NCBI GenBank assembly: GCA_951812925.1
Contig: OX638370.1
Location: forward strand, 37,947,948-38,011,947
Origin: Calliopum simillimum
Lineage: Eukaryota > Arthropoda > Insecta > Diptera > Lauxaniidae
Direction of reading: 5' to 3'
DNA: 64,000 nt
The first letter of the stretch is position 1. The number at the start of each line of letters is the position of its first letter. The notes below the pieces were generated by a model that saw only the letters and a program-made list of their open reading frames with translations, was not told the DNA's origin and ran no database searches. Made by a program: the position numbers and the translations under genes. Of this stretch, positions 1-12,131 are shown piece by piece.

Positions 1-13
1 TACCCGAAGAGGT

Positions 14-2371
14 TAAGTGTGCTGATTACGTGAAAAATAGTGAAAAAATTCTATTACGTCACAATTTTCAGTAATTTAAGTTTTACTCACAATAAGTGCC
101 TTTTTTTATATATACAAGACTACCACTCCTACACTACTGAACGTATCAAAACCATATTTGCACCAAATGTTTTTTTGGTGCTTCAACATATTTATAAGAA
201 AAATGGGTTCGATTGGACAAGGGAGCGTTGTACCCCTCATACAAAAATAAAAATCAAAATAATTGGAAATTTTATTTGAGTTGCTCCTACGCCTATACTA
301 GTAGATATATTGAAACCATATTAACACCATATGAGCCGTTCATTTTGAAAGTGGCCTAAGTCCATTTCGGGGCAAAAGTAATGCTGTTCGCATTATATGC
401 CGTAATAATCGGTTTTTTGCTCGATACTGTTTTTTAAACATAACGCCATTAATTTCACACAATGTGGTAAATTTTCTGCAAAGACAGAATTCAATTTTAT
501 TCGGCTCATATAACCGCCTAATACTATGGCAGATTTGTCTTGATAATGGGGGTAATTGAATGAAAGTACGGTGCGCTTGGTATACAAAGAAAGCAAAAAA
601 AGGCACATCTACATACTTTACCTGCATTATGAAACTTGATATCTGGATAAATATTATGAGTAGCAACTATCTTGAACGTAAGGAGAGCACCAAAAAAATA
701 TATTGTGCAAGAATGGTTTAAATATGTTGGGTATTTTAGGCCTGATATTGAAGAGTAGATAAGGATAATAATAAGTTTTCAAATGCTGCACAGGCAACAA
801 GGGTACCCCTCTTAAAATTACGAGAGTGATTTCCGATGTATTTTTTGATGCTGAGCCCAAATCTGATTATAAAATTGCTCTATCACGCCAGAAATTTGAA
901 AATAACTGTGAAATACACACGATTATTCACTATTTTTGAGGCTATGAAAATTGGAGTAACTCAAAATCCTGACGTGATGAAAATAAACCAAATTCAGATT
1001 CGTGATTAGAAGGTCCCAAACCACCATAAAAAGCTTGAAAAATCAAGAGAGGAAAAAAGTGGCAAATTTGCAGGCCTGTGTATTAATATCACACCGTCAA
1101 ATTACATACAGAAATCAGGAATGGGTTCTGATTTTTCGGAGTTCATTTATTCATTGTTATATCGTGTTCATTGTTGATGCTTTGACGAATTTTGTCAAAG
1201 TTTTTGACTGACTCAAAGTACACAAAGATTCTGCCTAATTGTATAAATCCATGTCTGTCAGGAGGGACCGAAATAACTACTTTTCTTTTAATTAGAAGTT
1301 CCAGTTACGTAGCCACTTACGAAGCCGTTGTACTGGGTGGCAAACGTCTACGCTACGGTAATGTATAGTTCACACTTGAGATGGGCACGGGAATAATTTT
1401 TGAAGCTTTGTCCGACACGAACACGAAGTAAGCACTTAAAAAAAAGCTCGATTCCTAAACTAACTAAGAACAGCATTTTTTCTATATTTGTGCTTTTCAA
1501 CCTTCGTGTGATTTCAGGGCTATTACGGGCTTCTAATTCTCGGACTTTTGTGGTTAGGATCGAGCCCGCACGAAATTAAATTTCAAAGTTCGAGCCCGAT
1601 GCCTTAGAGTAAAGGCCCGCGTTGTAATTCATTTCTAGAGCCTTTGTACCTTTTATACAGTTATCCGTAAACTCGACTTGCTCCCATAGTCTAAATTGAA
1701 TCTGCAAACTTTTCAGTTCCACTGTGCAATGCTTCAACTACTTAGTTGCTTTTCTTAACTGATAAGCAACTTATCAGTTTCATGAAATTTTTACGATACT
1801 TGCGATTAAAATTTTTTATTATTCTAATTCCATGTTTTTTGATAATTCCTATTTTTCATCGAGTAACTTGACGTACTCTATGCAACCTTATCTCTTCACT
1901 TTTTGTTGTTGCTCAGTAACAAAATCGCTGCTCCCAATTGATTTTTTTTTTTTTTTTTTTAATTTTATTTAATGCTCTCACCTGTTGCAATACTTTATTT
2001 ACCTGTGAATTATGTAAATATTTTTTGTACTCTCCTTTAAGCCAGCTTTCTTTATCTACAAGCCTCTATTAAACTTTATGCAACCTAACTTGTATATTTC
2101 AATTGTTCTTTTTTAACATGTTTTGTCTATTGCTAAATTTAATTATTTACAGTTCTGCGCCATTTTCCAAATATTTTAATTAAATTTTTCTAAATTACAC
2201 CATTACAAAAATAGGACTTCATAAATTAAATATCGAATGAATAAAATCTGTAAACATTTCAACTGAAATGTCAAATTTTTGCTGATTGTAAACATGCGTG
2301 AAGTTGGCCACATTTGTCAAGTGTAGGGCTTCTGTTGTCACTTATCAAAAACGTAATAGATTCGTTTGTTG
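14..2371. repeat. Large duplicated block, copy A, first part
   Basis: This stretch is nearly identical to 36942-39264, with scattered substitutions and short indels (for example a shorter stretch near 38070). The shared sequence begins at about position 14, where TTAAGTGTGCTG matches 36942 and the upstream bases do not. It holds no convincing gene; the short open frames are non-conserved. The part around 180-330 resembles the degenerate repeats at 51160-51540 (GGGA..GTTG.ACCCCTCATA followed by AAAATGCTATAT-like text), so it may itself be an old transposon. Whether the block is one large transposon or a segmental duplication cannot be decided from one window. Confidence 0.85.
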
Positions 2372-5300
2372 CCCCGATCAAAAAAACTTGTCAAGTTCTT
2401 GTCATTCCCGATCAAAAAAAGTATATCAAAAATATATCAAAATGATATCCAAAATTTGTCAGTGACATACAAGATTTTGATAAAAAAAGGATATCACAGT
2501 GATATACGGAATGTAACGCTTTTTGTATATCACCATGATATCAAGAAAAGATATCAAAATGATATCAAGAAAAGATATCAAAATGATATCAAAAAAGATA
2601 TCAAAATGATATCAAAAAAAGATATCAAAATGATATCAAAAAAAGATATCAAAATGATATCAAAAAAAGATATCAAAATGATATCAAAAAAAGATATCAA
2701 AATGATATACAATTTTTGTACATTTCTGATACAAAAATGACAACCAATTTTGGGTCCGATAACTAAAGTGACGCAGATTATGGCCAAATTTTACAATATT
2801 GTGGTTAATCGTCAACTACTTTTTTTTTTTGTACTCAATTATATTTTTCATATACTTTTTCACTAATTTCATGGCAAAACTCACTTCTTACTAAAAATGG
2901 CTGCTCGTCCGTTTTCCATACTTTTAGTTTTCCCAACCACAGGCCTCATGCAGCAACTGAATGGAGCGTCTGTTCTTTTGCACTCAATAATATTTTTGTG
3001 CTTTTCACTAATTTCATTAGAAAATTAACTTATTCACTAAAATTGGCTGCGCGTTCGTCTTCTATAATTATCTTTATATAAAATTCACAAACGAAAACGT
3101 AAAATTTGACATATCAGCAGCTGATAAATTTTTGATATCATTTTGATATACATTTCTGATACAAAATTGACATGTCATTCAATGATATCAAAAATATATC
3201 AAAATGATATACAAAAAATGGATATCAGCCGCTGACAAATTTTTGATATCATTTTGATATACATTTCTGATACAAAATTGACATGTCATTCAATGATATC
3301 AAAAATATATCAAAATGATATACAAAAAATGGATATCAGCGGCTGATACATTTTTGATATCATTTTGATATACATTTCTGATACAATGACAAGAACTTGA
3401 CAACCCGATCAAAAAAAGTATATCAAAAATATATCAAAATGATATCCAAAATTTGTCAGTGACATACGAGATTTTGATAAAAAAAGGATATCACAGTGAT
3501 ATACGGAATGTAACGCTTTTTGTATATCACCATGATATCAAAAAAAGATATCAAAATGATATCAAAAAAAGATATCAAAATGATATCAAAAAAAGATATC
3601 AAAATGATATACAATTTTTGTACATTTCTGATACAAAAATGACAACCAATTTTGGGTCCGATAACTAAAGTGACGCAGATTATGGCCAAATTTTACAATA
3701 TTGTGGTTAATCGTCGTCAACTAGTTTTTTTTTTTTGTACTCAATTATATTTTTCATATGCTTTTTCACTAATTTCATGGCAAAACTCACTTCTTACCAA
3801 AATTGGCTGCTCGTCCGTTTTCCATACTTTTAGTTTTCCCAACCACAGGCCGCATGCAGCAACTGAATGGAGTGTCGGTTCTTTTGCACTCAATTATATT
3901 TTTGTGCTTTTCACTAATTTCATTAGAAAATTAACTTATTCACTAAAATTGGCTGCGCGTTCGTCTTCTATAATTATCTTTAAATAAAATTCACAAACGA
4001 AAACGTAAAATTTGACATATCAGCAGCTGATAAATTTTTGATATCATTTTGATATACATTTCTGATACAAAATTGATATCAGCGGCTGATAAATTTTTGA
4101 TATCATTTTGATATACATTTCTGATACAAAATTGACATATTATTCAATGATATCAAAAATATATCAAAATGATATACAAAAAATGGATATCAGCCGCTGA
4201 CAAATTTTTGATATCATTTTGATATACATTTCTGATACAAAATTGACATGTCATTCAATGATATCAAAAATATATCAAAATGATATACAAAAAATGGATA
4301 TCAGCCGCTGACAAATTTTTGATATCATTTTGATATACATTTCTGATACAAAATTGACATGTCATTCAATGATATCAAAAATATATCAAAATGATAAACA
4401 AAAAATGGATATCAGCGGCTGATACATTTTTGATATCATTTTGATATACATTTCTGATACAATGACAAGAACTTGACAAGTTTTTTTGATCGGGAAGTTT
4501 TTTTGATCGGGTTGTATCAGAAATGTATATCAAAATGATATCAAAAATTTGTCAGCGGCTGATATCCATTTTTTGTATATCATTTTGATATATTTTTGAT
4601 ATCATTGAATAATATGTCAATTTTGTATCAGAAATGTATATCAAAATGATATCAAAAATTTGTCAGCGGCTGATATCCATTTTTTGTATATCATTTTGAT
4701 ATATTTTTGATATCATTGAATGACATGTCAATTTTGTATCAGAAATGTATATCAAAATGATATCAAAAATTTATCAGCTGCTGATATGTCAAATTTTACG
4801 TTTTCGTTTGTGGATTCTATGGAAAGATAACTTTAGAAGACAAACGCGCAGTCCATTTTAGTGTAAAAGAAGTGAATTTTCTACTGAAATTAGTGAAAAG
4901 CACACAAATATAATTGAGTGCAAAAAAACCGACACTCCCTTCAGTTGTTGTATGCAGCATGTGGTTGGGAAAACAAAAGCTATGGAAAGCGGACGCGCAG
5001 CCGATTTTAGTAAGTGAATTTTCTCATGAAATAAGTGAAATAAGCACAAACATATGATTGAGTTTAAAAAACCGGCACTTCATTCATTTGCTGCATGCGG
5101 GCAATTTCTAAAAACTTGTTGCCGACGATCAAATACAATATTGCAAAATTTCAAAGACTCAAAGTTGGTTATGTCAATTTTGTATCAGAAATGAATATCA
5201 AAATGATATACAAATTTTGTATATCATTGATATACAATTTTTGTATATCATTGATATACAATTTTTGTATATCATTTTGATATCTTTTATTGATATCATT

Positions 5301-5676
5301 TTGATATCTTTTTTTGGTATCATTTTGATATCTTTTTTTGATATCATTTTGATATATTTTTTTGATATCATTTTGATATCTTTTTTTGATATCATTTTGA
5401 TATCTTTTTTTGATATCATGGTGTTATACGAAAAGCGTTACATTCCGTATATCACTGTGATATCCTTTTTTTGTCAAAATTATGTATTTTTGATATCATT
5501 TTGATATCTTTTTTTGATATCATTTTGATATCTTTTTTTGATATTATGGTGATATACAAAAAGCGTTACATTCCGTATATCACTGTGATATCCTTTTTTT
5601 ATCAAAATTTTGTATGTCACTGACAAATTTTTGATATCATTTTGATATATTTTTGATATACTTTTTTTGATCGGGG
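2372..5676. mobile_element. GATATC-rich composite inverted-repeat element
   Basis: An insertion of about 3.3 kb relative to the paralogous site at 39264, where copy B reads straight through (GTTG/CAATAAAAC). It begins CCCCGATCAAAAAAA and ends TTTTTTTGATCGGGG. Borders fit either no target duplication or a 2-bp GC duplication with CCCGATC termini. Inside are three related units of about 1-1.2 kb: 2407-3403 and 3404-4494 in direct orientation, 4512-5676 inverted. Each has CCCGATC at both ends; one end is preceded by TGACAAGAACTTGACAAG. Each carries a 24-bp tandem array of the palindrome pair GATATCAAAATGATATC, with different copy numbers (about 7, 3-4 and 5-6). No transposase is visible, so it is non-autonomous. 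Superfamily is unknown; foldback-like is a structural description only. Confidence 0.85.
2530..2712. repeat. 24-bp tandem array in GATATC element, unit 1
   Basis: Period 24, seen at 2645, 2669 and 2693, with each unit holding two GATATC palindromes separated by AAAAT. Because the period is divisible by three, both strands stay open and give false repetitive ORFs (KKDIKMIS and IILISFFD). Equivalent arrays lie at about 3536-3612 and, inverted, at about 5280-5420. Confidence 0.9.
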
Positions 5677-8178
5677 CAATAAAACTTTATACTAGCTTTT
5701 TCTGTTCACAAATAAACTGGCGTCAAAAACACAACCGTTCAACAATCGGATCTGATCATTTTAGTCGATTTTTTGGCTTAATAATTATTATAATATAAGA
5801 TTATCGACTGTTAAAATTTTTTTTAAATCTAGTTTGGTTTGTTAAACTTTTAATTCTACAAAAGAAAATGTAATCAAAAATGCTTGATCGGATTTACTTT
5901 CAGAGAAATAGCCATAGAAAGATCGGGATATAGCTTTTATGAAAACCGGTATAAGTTCGGAACCCCTGGTTGGATTTCATTAATATTGGTGTATATGACT
6001 ACAAAATAGTTTTAAATCTGGGTGAAAACTTTCGAGATATGGCGTATTTTCAAAAATATTTTCATGTTTTATTTTTAGTTTCACAGCACTATTTTTCAAA
6101 AAAATGTATTATTAACCTATAGCTTCCTTTCAATTGATTTGCAATTTATACCTCATTTCTTTCATTAGCACATTTTTTATAGGAAAACAAAAAAGTTAAC
6201 CAAAGAAATTTTCATGAACAACAACGGAAAATGGTATTTGGCTAGTAAACTAGGTGTTGGGTATATTATAGACTGATCCGCGGCCGAATGCTGCCGCGAA
6301 GCCGGTATTAGATTTTAGGTGTTTTAAATCCAGAGTTTTGGCCGCAGGCCACCCACTTACCCCTACTTCTATGCAAAATTACTGTGGGAAAAAAAATCTG
6401 TCCAAATTTCAGAAAAGTCATAATATCTCGAAAATTTCGAGTTCGATTTCAAAAAATCTAGAATTACTATTGTAGCTTATTATATTACCTTTCATGTGAC
6501 ACCCACTTTCTGAAAATCAATCGAGCAGTTTTTGTTTATAAGACATTTTTGGAAAAATAGTGCTTTAAAACCAAGAAACCTGGAAAAATTTTTCGAAATT
6601 TCTAACATCTCGAAAACCATGACTCGGGACATAAAACTTTTGCACACCGATTTTGTAGCCATGACAACGATTTTATTAAATTTCATCCAGGGGTTCTCAA
6701 CTTATACCGGTTTTTATAAAAGATATATCCCGATATTCCGATGGCTATATCTCCGAAAGTAGGTTTGACCAGAACTTTTTGTTGTTGTTGTTGTGTTAAT
6801 TAAAGTAGATATTTTGATTTTTTTTCTCCCCATTTTTTGACTTTGGCGGCCATGTTAGTATGAAAAAGGTCCTATTAACATACCCTTTCATAATTTTTTT
6901 TTTTTACATCCATATCAAAACGATCAAGATTTTGTGGATGGAGTACGATTTGGTTATAAACTGCCATGAGTAATATGCCACTATTGTGGAAAAAATTACA
7001 ATAAAAACTAGAAAAAAATATTTTTTTTTTTTTTTTTGTATAGTTTACTCTCAAAAAAAAATTTTGAATTGAGTTTCCCAAAATACGTCATTTCGATTTT
7101 TCCTGTTGAAAAAGCTACAAGTGTAAATTACAAGTCCACGAAATATTGCAGTGGGTCTGCCAGGGGTTCTCCACACTTTTTCATTACATTTTTTGCAATT
7201 GAAAACTCTTATTAAATAAAAATTTCAAACTCAAAAAAATTGTACTGAAAAAATGCGGTGGATGCCACATTTTATTGTTTTTCTGGAGAACCACTAGCAC
7301 GCTTGGTGGACTTGTAAGTTACACTTGTAGCTTTTTGTACAATATAAATAAAAAAATCGAAGGTATATTTTGGGAAACTCAATTTAAAAATTTTTTTTAG
7401 TGTAAACTGTATAGCAAAAAAAAAAAATATTTTTGCTAGATTTCATTTTAAAGCTTGTTTCAAGGCAAATCATTTGACACCTTAAATTTAAGAATTGGAC
7501 AGATGCAACTAAAGTTATAGCTTCTCAGAAAAAAACTAACCTAAAAATTTCAAAGCTCCATCCATATCTCCGGCATTTTTTTAAATTTTGAAAAAATATT
7601 TGGTAGTTATTTTTTGCACAATACCACTATATTTATAGGCGAATCGAATTCCATCAAAAAATTTCTTCATCGTTTTGACATGGTTTGCACCTCATACAAA
7701 ATCAAAAAATTAATTTCAAAAATTTCCTCGTGTTAACTATGAAATATCAAACACTAATACCTTATTCTCACTTGCCTGGTTAACCAGCCTAAAATCAGAA
7801 AATCTTGATAATCAAAGAACCACGTTCACACTTTTCAATGACACTTTTTTGGCGTTTACCAAATCACGACACTATTTTCACTTTTTTTCAAATATATTTT
7901 TATATATTTCGTTATTTAAATTCTTTTTTAAAATACATTTTTGATTTTAGCTTTACTTTGCTTTTATTAAAAATGTTTTATTTGCTTACATTTGTCAAAA
8001 GAAAAGGAAATTTCCTAATTTCCCTGGGATTTTTTGAATTTGGAGATGCCAACTTTTTGGGTTAAATGATCTAATTGTTTAAAAACTTGCTAATCTTTTC
8101 CATACAAATCGAACAGCTTTTTATATGGAAAACTATCCTGGTTAGTGCTTAATCATCATTCATATTGCGAATAGCTTA
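5677..8178. repeat. Duplicated block copy A, second part, with internal inverted repeat
   Basis: Matches 39265-40396 and 40763-42137. Around 5900-5975 the sequence (AGCCATAGAAAGATCGGGAT ... ACCGGTATAAGTTCGGAACC) recurs inverted at about 6690-6760, so a smaller foldback-like element of roughly 860 bp lies inside the block. A diverged relative of the same text occurs at about 43600-43760, before the first ECHDC3-like gene. The 7000-7450 stretch has another weak inverted symmetry centred near 7220. The short ORF at 7805-8065 is conserved in copy B (41764-42024) only because the DNA is; it matches no family I know. Confidence 0.7.
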
Positions 8179-11100
8179 GGGGAGATGTGTGTACATTGGT
8201 CCGCTTTTCAGTTTTTTCAATGTGCTGGATTTTACAAAAAAGTTTCTTTAGTTTTTTGATTAAGATACATTTCTACAATGCTTTCAGCATCAAATAACGT
8301 GACAATGATATTTCTACGTCTTACCATTGAGTAGAAATATTATTTTTTCCGTTGTAATCTCAAACGGTCCAAGGTACACCATGCAAGTGTACCTTGGACT
8401 ATTAAAAATAAAATAGAATACATTGTATTTAGGTAATAAATTATAAAAGAACCATTTATTATGTAATCAAAAGTAAAATTTTTTTAAACAAAAAAAAAAA
8501 TTTTCATAAACAAAAATTATAACACAAAAAAGTGCATTCAGTAAAAAACAATTAATTAAACAAAAATGGTTGCAAATAAATTAGTGCAGGCAAATTAGGT
8601 AAAAACAGGTATTCATTTCTAATTTTGTTGAACATGCACTGATTTTGATCCGACAGAACTCATTTTGTTCGTAATAAAATTTAAAACAAAACCAACACAT
8701 TCGTTTTTTCCGCCCTTTCCCCAAAATTTCTTTAGTCCCCCGTGAACCTTCAAAATCGGATAAATTCAATAAAGCTGTTCTAAAATGCTTAAAAATGGAA
8801 AGTTATGCTATTCACGGGGTTCTCTAGATTACTGAATCCAAATATGATGTTGGAAAATTAAAAAACTTAAAATGACGCCCGGAAAACTGCGTACATACCC
8901 ATTTTAAGCACCAAAAATGGGAAAAAATCGTTACAGCGGGTTTTAGCCTAGAAGTCTTGTTACATTGAATGAATTTATACGGTCGGTGTGGGATATTGTT
9001 TTTTATACTATAAAAATTAAAGTTTACCAAAATTTTTTTTGGGGTTTTGATTTGTTTATTATTTAAGCAATAACTATAAAAAGTTAATACAACTCAAAAT
9101 TAAAAATATTTGTAACATTTTGCAAACCATTTTTTCTAAACTAATTTGAGGTCGTTGAACACGAAAAATCCAATTATTTTTTTTTCCTTGCGGCCGTTCC
9201 CGAGTTATTCGTTAATTTATATTTTCGAGGTTATAGCTTCATATACATCAATATATTTCTATGACGCCAAGTTCGATCAATTTTATTTTTCCACGTTTAC
9301 AAAGAGGGATTAATGGCGCTTCTAACGATTATACCAATGATTATGCTTCGAACAAAATTGACTGAGTTATAGCAGGAAAATGTTTGAAATTTCACAAATT
9401 TTTGAAATTTTTCACATCAACTTCAAATGAAACATTTGGTATTTGGCATATAATTTTTTTAAATATTTGTTTTTTAGTAATTTTGTTAAATGGCGCATAT
9501 AATAGCAAACATTTTAAGCCTATGATGAGCAAAATCGAATGCAATTTCCAAAAGATATTAAGGTTTTAGTGCAATAGGGAAATTTCGATTTCTTTAAAAA
9601 ATTAATATTTTTGATACAATCCGCAATGTTCTTCTACAGAAAATGATTAGAAGTTACTTAAAACATCTTTAAAGTGTTCGATAAGTGTAGGGTGTCCTAT
9701 CTGGAGGCTGAAAAATTGGATCTGTTGACTCAGGCCGAACATTTCGAAAATTCTCACATCTTCCTTATTGCACTAAAACCTTAATATCTTTTGGAAATTT
9801 CATTCGATTTTGCTCAGCATAGGCTTAAAATGTTTGCAATTATATGCGCCATTTAATAAAATTACTAAAAAACAAATATTTAAAAAAATTATATGCCAAA
9901 AACCAAATGTTTCATTTGAAGTTGATGTGAAAAATTTCAAAAATTTTTGAAATTTCAAACATTTTCCTGCTATAACTCAGTCAATTTTGTTCGAAGCATA
10001 ATCATTGGTATAATCGTTAGAAGCGCCATTAATCACACTTTGTAAGCGTGGAAAAATAAAATTGATCGAACTTGGCGTCATAGAAATATATTGATGTATA
10101 TGAAGCTATAACCTCGAAAATATAAATTAACGAATAACTCGGGAACGGCCCCAAGGAAAAAAAATAATTGGGTTTTTCGTGTTCAGCGACCTCAAATTAG
10201 TTTAGAAAAAATGGTTTGCAAAATGTTACAAATATTTTTAATTTTGAGTTGTATTAACTTTTTATAGTTATTGCTTAAATAATAAACAAATCAAAAACAC
10301 AAAAAAATTTTTGGTAAACTTTACTTTTTATAGTATAAAAAACAATATCCCACACCGACCGTATAAATTCATTCAATGTAACAAGACTTCTAGGCCAAAA
10401 CCCGCTGTAACGATTTTTTCCCATTTTTGGTGCTTAAAATGGGTATGTACGCAGTTTTCCGGGCGCCATTTTGAGTTTTTTAATTTTTCAACATCGAATT
10501 TGGATTCAGCAATCTAGAGAACCCCGTGAATAGCATAACTTTCCATTTTTAAGCATTTTAGAACAGCTTTATTGAATTTATCCGATTTTAAAGGTTCACG
10601 GGAGACTAAAGAAATTTTGGGGAAAGGGCGGAAAAAACTAATGTGTTGGTTTTGTTTTAAATTTTATTACGAACAAAATGAGCCCTGTCGGATCAAAATC
10701 GGTGCATGTTCAACGAAATTAGAAATAAATACCTAATTTGCCTGCACTAAATACATTTATCAAGTAAATAACAATAATAATATTATACTGAAAGGCGATT
10801 ATGGTTCCTGGTTGATCGTCAAAAAAGGCTTCCTGGTCAATAAGCATAGGTCCAAGGTACACACAGACAGCATGTTTAAAAAACTGTCAACAGCCATAAC
10901 ATTTATTAATGAAAATACATCTAAAACACACTAAAAGCTTAAAACAATAACTAAACTTCCTTCCTGATGTTGTAAAATTTAAATATTTCAAGTAAGTTTC
11001 TCAAAAAACGTTTCGTAGTTTACTCCAAAAACAAATTTTTAAGCACAAAAAACACTTTTTCCGTCGCTTTTTATACACGCATACAGCTTGACGGTCTGAA

Positions 11101-11182
11101 GTCAACTAATATGAGTCACCGATATGAGTGAAAAATTCCATAGAAGAACATTATCGTACACGTGCAGCTGTTGAGTGGCAAA
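8179..11182. mobile_element. TA-flanked GGGGAGATGTG element, copy A, interrupted and lacking its right TIR
   Basis: Starts TA-GGGGAGATGTGTGTACATTG, like the complete copies at 42138-43082 and 24906-25767. It is split by the palindrome at 8581-10750 and continues at 10751. Homology to the short copies runs to GTTGAGTGGCAAAT at about 11182. There the short copies pass within about 50 bp into their right TIR, while this copy instead continues into a MADF-domain gene (11151-11538). That suggests this copy retains internal sequence that the short copies lost by deletion. A right TIR was not found before the hAT element at 12132. Confidence 0.65.
8581..10750. mobile_element. Giant 2.17-kb palindrome (foldback element)
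   Basis: Begins TTAGTGCAGGCAAATTAGGT and ends with its reverse complement ACCTAATTTGCCTGCACTAA. Left arm about 8581-9581 and right arm about 9761-10750 are near-identical inverted copies, with a unique loop of about 180 bp. Copy B (junction at 42600/42601, AAATAAA/TACATTT) is the empty site, so the whole palindrome is one insertion; the target duplication is absent or a single A. The short ORFs 8824-9030 and 10311-10517 are the same sequence in each arm and are not genes. No transposase is present. Superfamily unknown. Confidence 0.88.
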
Positions 11183-11538
11183 TATGTTTAATGTGTTCAC
11201 GAAGGAAATCCATTTGATCAAAATACTGCCACTGGGTTTCACGAATTTGAGCAGCGCTACCTGACGGGCTTGTTGTTTTTGCATGCTCTTTCACATATCG
11301 GTCTCGTAAGCTTTTCCACCTAGCTTGGCAAGAAGATTCTAATACAAGTGTAACATGTCTATCAGTTGTAAAATCCATAGAAATTATCCATAAATATTTC
11401 CTTACCATCAACACCTAACGCTCTGCTAATTTCGTCCCAAGCCTTGGCACGTAGGTGCTTAGACCGGTATTGAAGGCTGCTTTTGACATAAATTACTTTA
11501 TTTTGTTTCACCAACTCAATAAGTTGCTCCTCCATCAT
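11151..11538 (-). CDS. Small MADF-domain protein, two exons, probably transposon-associated
   Basis: Exon 1 is 11406-11538 and exon 2 is 11151-11338; the 67-bp intron has GT-AG borders, and joining them gives 106 aa in frame. The protein reads as a MADF (Myb/SANT-like) DNA-binding domain: an N-terminal helix (EEQLIELVKQNKVIYV), a central AKAWDEISRALGV, and SCQARWKSLRDRYVKEHAK with the conserved Trp, then WQYFDQMDFLREHI. MADF domains bind DNA in fly transcription factors and accompany some DNA-transposon transposases. The last eight codons and stop lie in sequence shared with the dispersed TA-flanked repeats (42138-43082, 24906-25767), so the gene probably belonged to the parent of that family. 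Two ATGs are adjacent at 11533-11538; I used the first. Expression is unknown. Confidence 0.7.
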
Positions 11539-12131
11539 CTTTTCTTACGATTTTTTTTATTTATTTTATTTATTTCAATTCGCATGAACTGCTGTTCAGC
11601 TGATAGTTGACAAAATTGACAGATTGACGCGAGAACGCGTAGAAAAAGTTGAAAGTTGCTCAACTTTTTGCGTCATATGCTTTTTGACTTTCAACGCGTT
11701 GTGTTATGTAGCTCACTCCATACGAATGCAGGGTTTCAACTTTTTCTGACAGAAGCGTGTGCCGCGATAACGCGACGACGCGTTGCATGTAGTTCCAGCT
11801 TGAGAGTTGAGTTTTGCACACACTTTTTTTGTTTTTGTTCACAAAGAAAACATTTTTCTTAATCACTTTGTGTTTTTTTTTTCTTGGTCACAGAATGCCG
11901 GTGTATTTTCGTGGTGTTTGCGGCACAACGAACGACAAACAAATGAAATCGAAATCAAAACAACAACGATGACTTGTGCTGTTGGAGCAAAAACAAAATT
12001 TGAAAAAAAAAATCGTTAAGATACGCCGCGCGCTTTACCGAAACACAACAGCAACAAAGTAAACTTGCTCAGTCGTCGGTGTTGTTGCGGTTGTGCACGA
12101 AGAGTAACGAGCGCTTTGTTGTTGTTGGTGG
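11539..12131. other. Gene-free stretch with CG-rich imperfect repeats; left flank of hAT insertion
   Basis: No gene seen. From about 11600 to 11790 there are repeated ACGCG motifs and several complementary pieces (AAAGTTGAAAGTTG / CAACTTTTT, ACGCGTTG), suggesting a small TIR element, but I could not define its ends. The segment 12065-12131 (GCTCAGTCGTCGGTG ... GTTGTTGTTGGTGG) is unusually GC-rich and contains TCAGTC, which fits the fly initiator consensus. It continues after the hAT element as a possible first exon with a donor at 15142. Confidence 0.4.

Noticed and set aside
340..860. Overlapping ORFs 340-666, 393-608 and 654-860, conserved at 37269-37790
   Set aside because: Both copies are the same duplicated DNA; frames overlap each other and match no known family, so conservation reflects recent duplication, not coding constraint.
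2366..2740. Repetitive ORF (KKDIKMIS repeats) and its partners on the other strand near 2578-2787, 3453-3689, 5198-5504
   Set aside because: Product of a 24-bp tandem DNA repeat whose period is a multiple of three; open on both strands, no start context, no conservation.
2530..5420. CRISPR-like repeat array
   Set aside because: Repeats are contiguous without unique spacers and the window is eukaryotic.
7805..8065. 86-aa ORF identical in the two blocks (7805 and 41764)
   Set aside because: Almost no DNA difference between copies, composition is AT-driven (Phe/Leu/Ile), no domain recognised.
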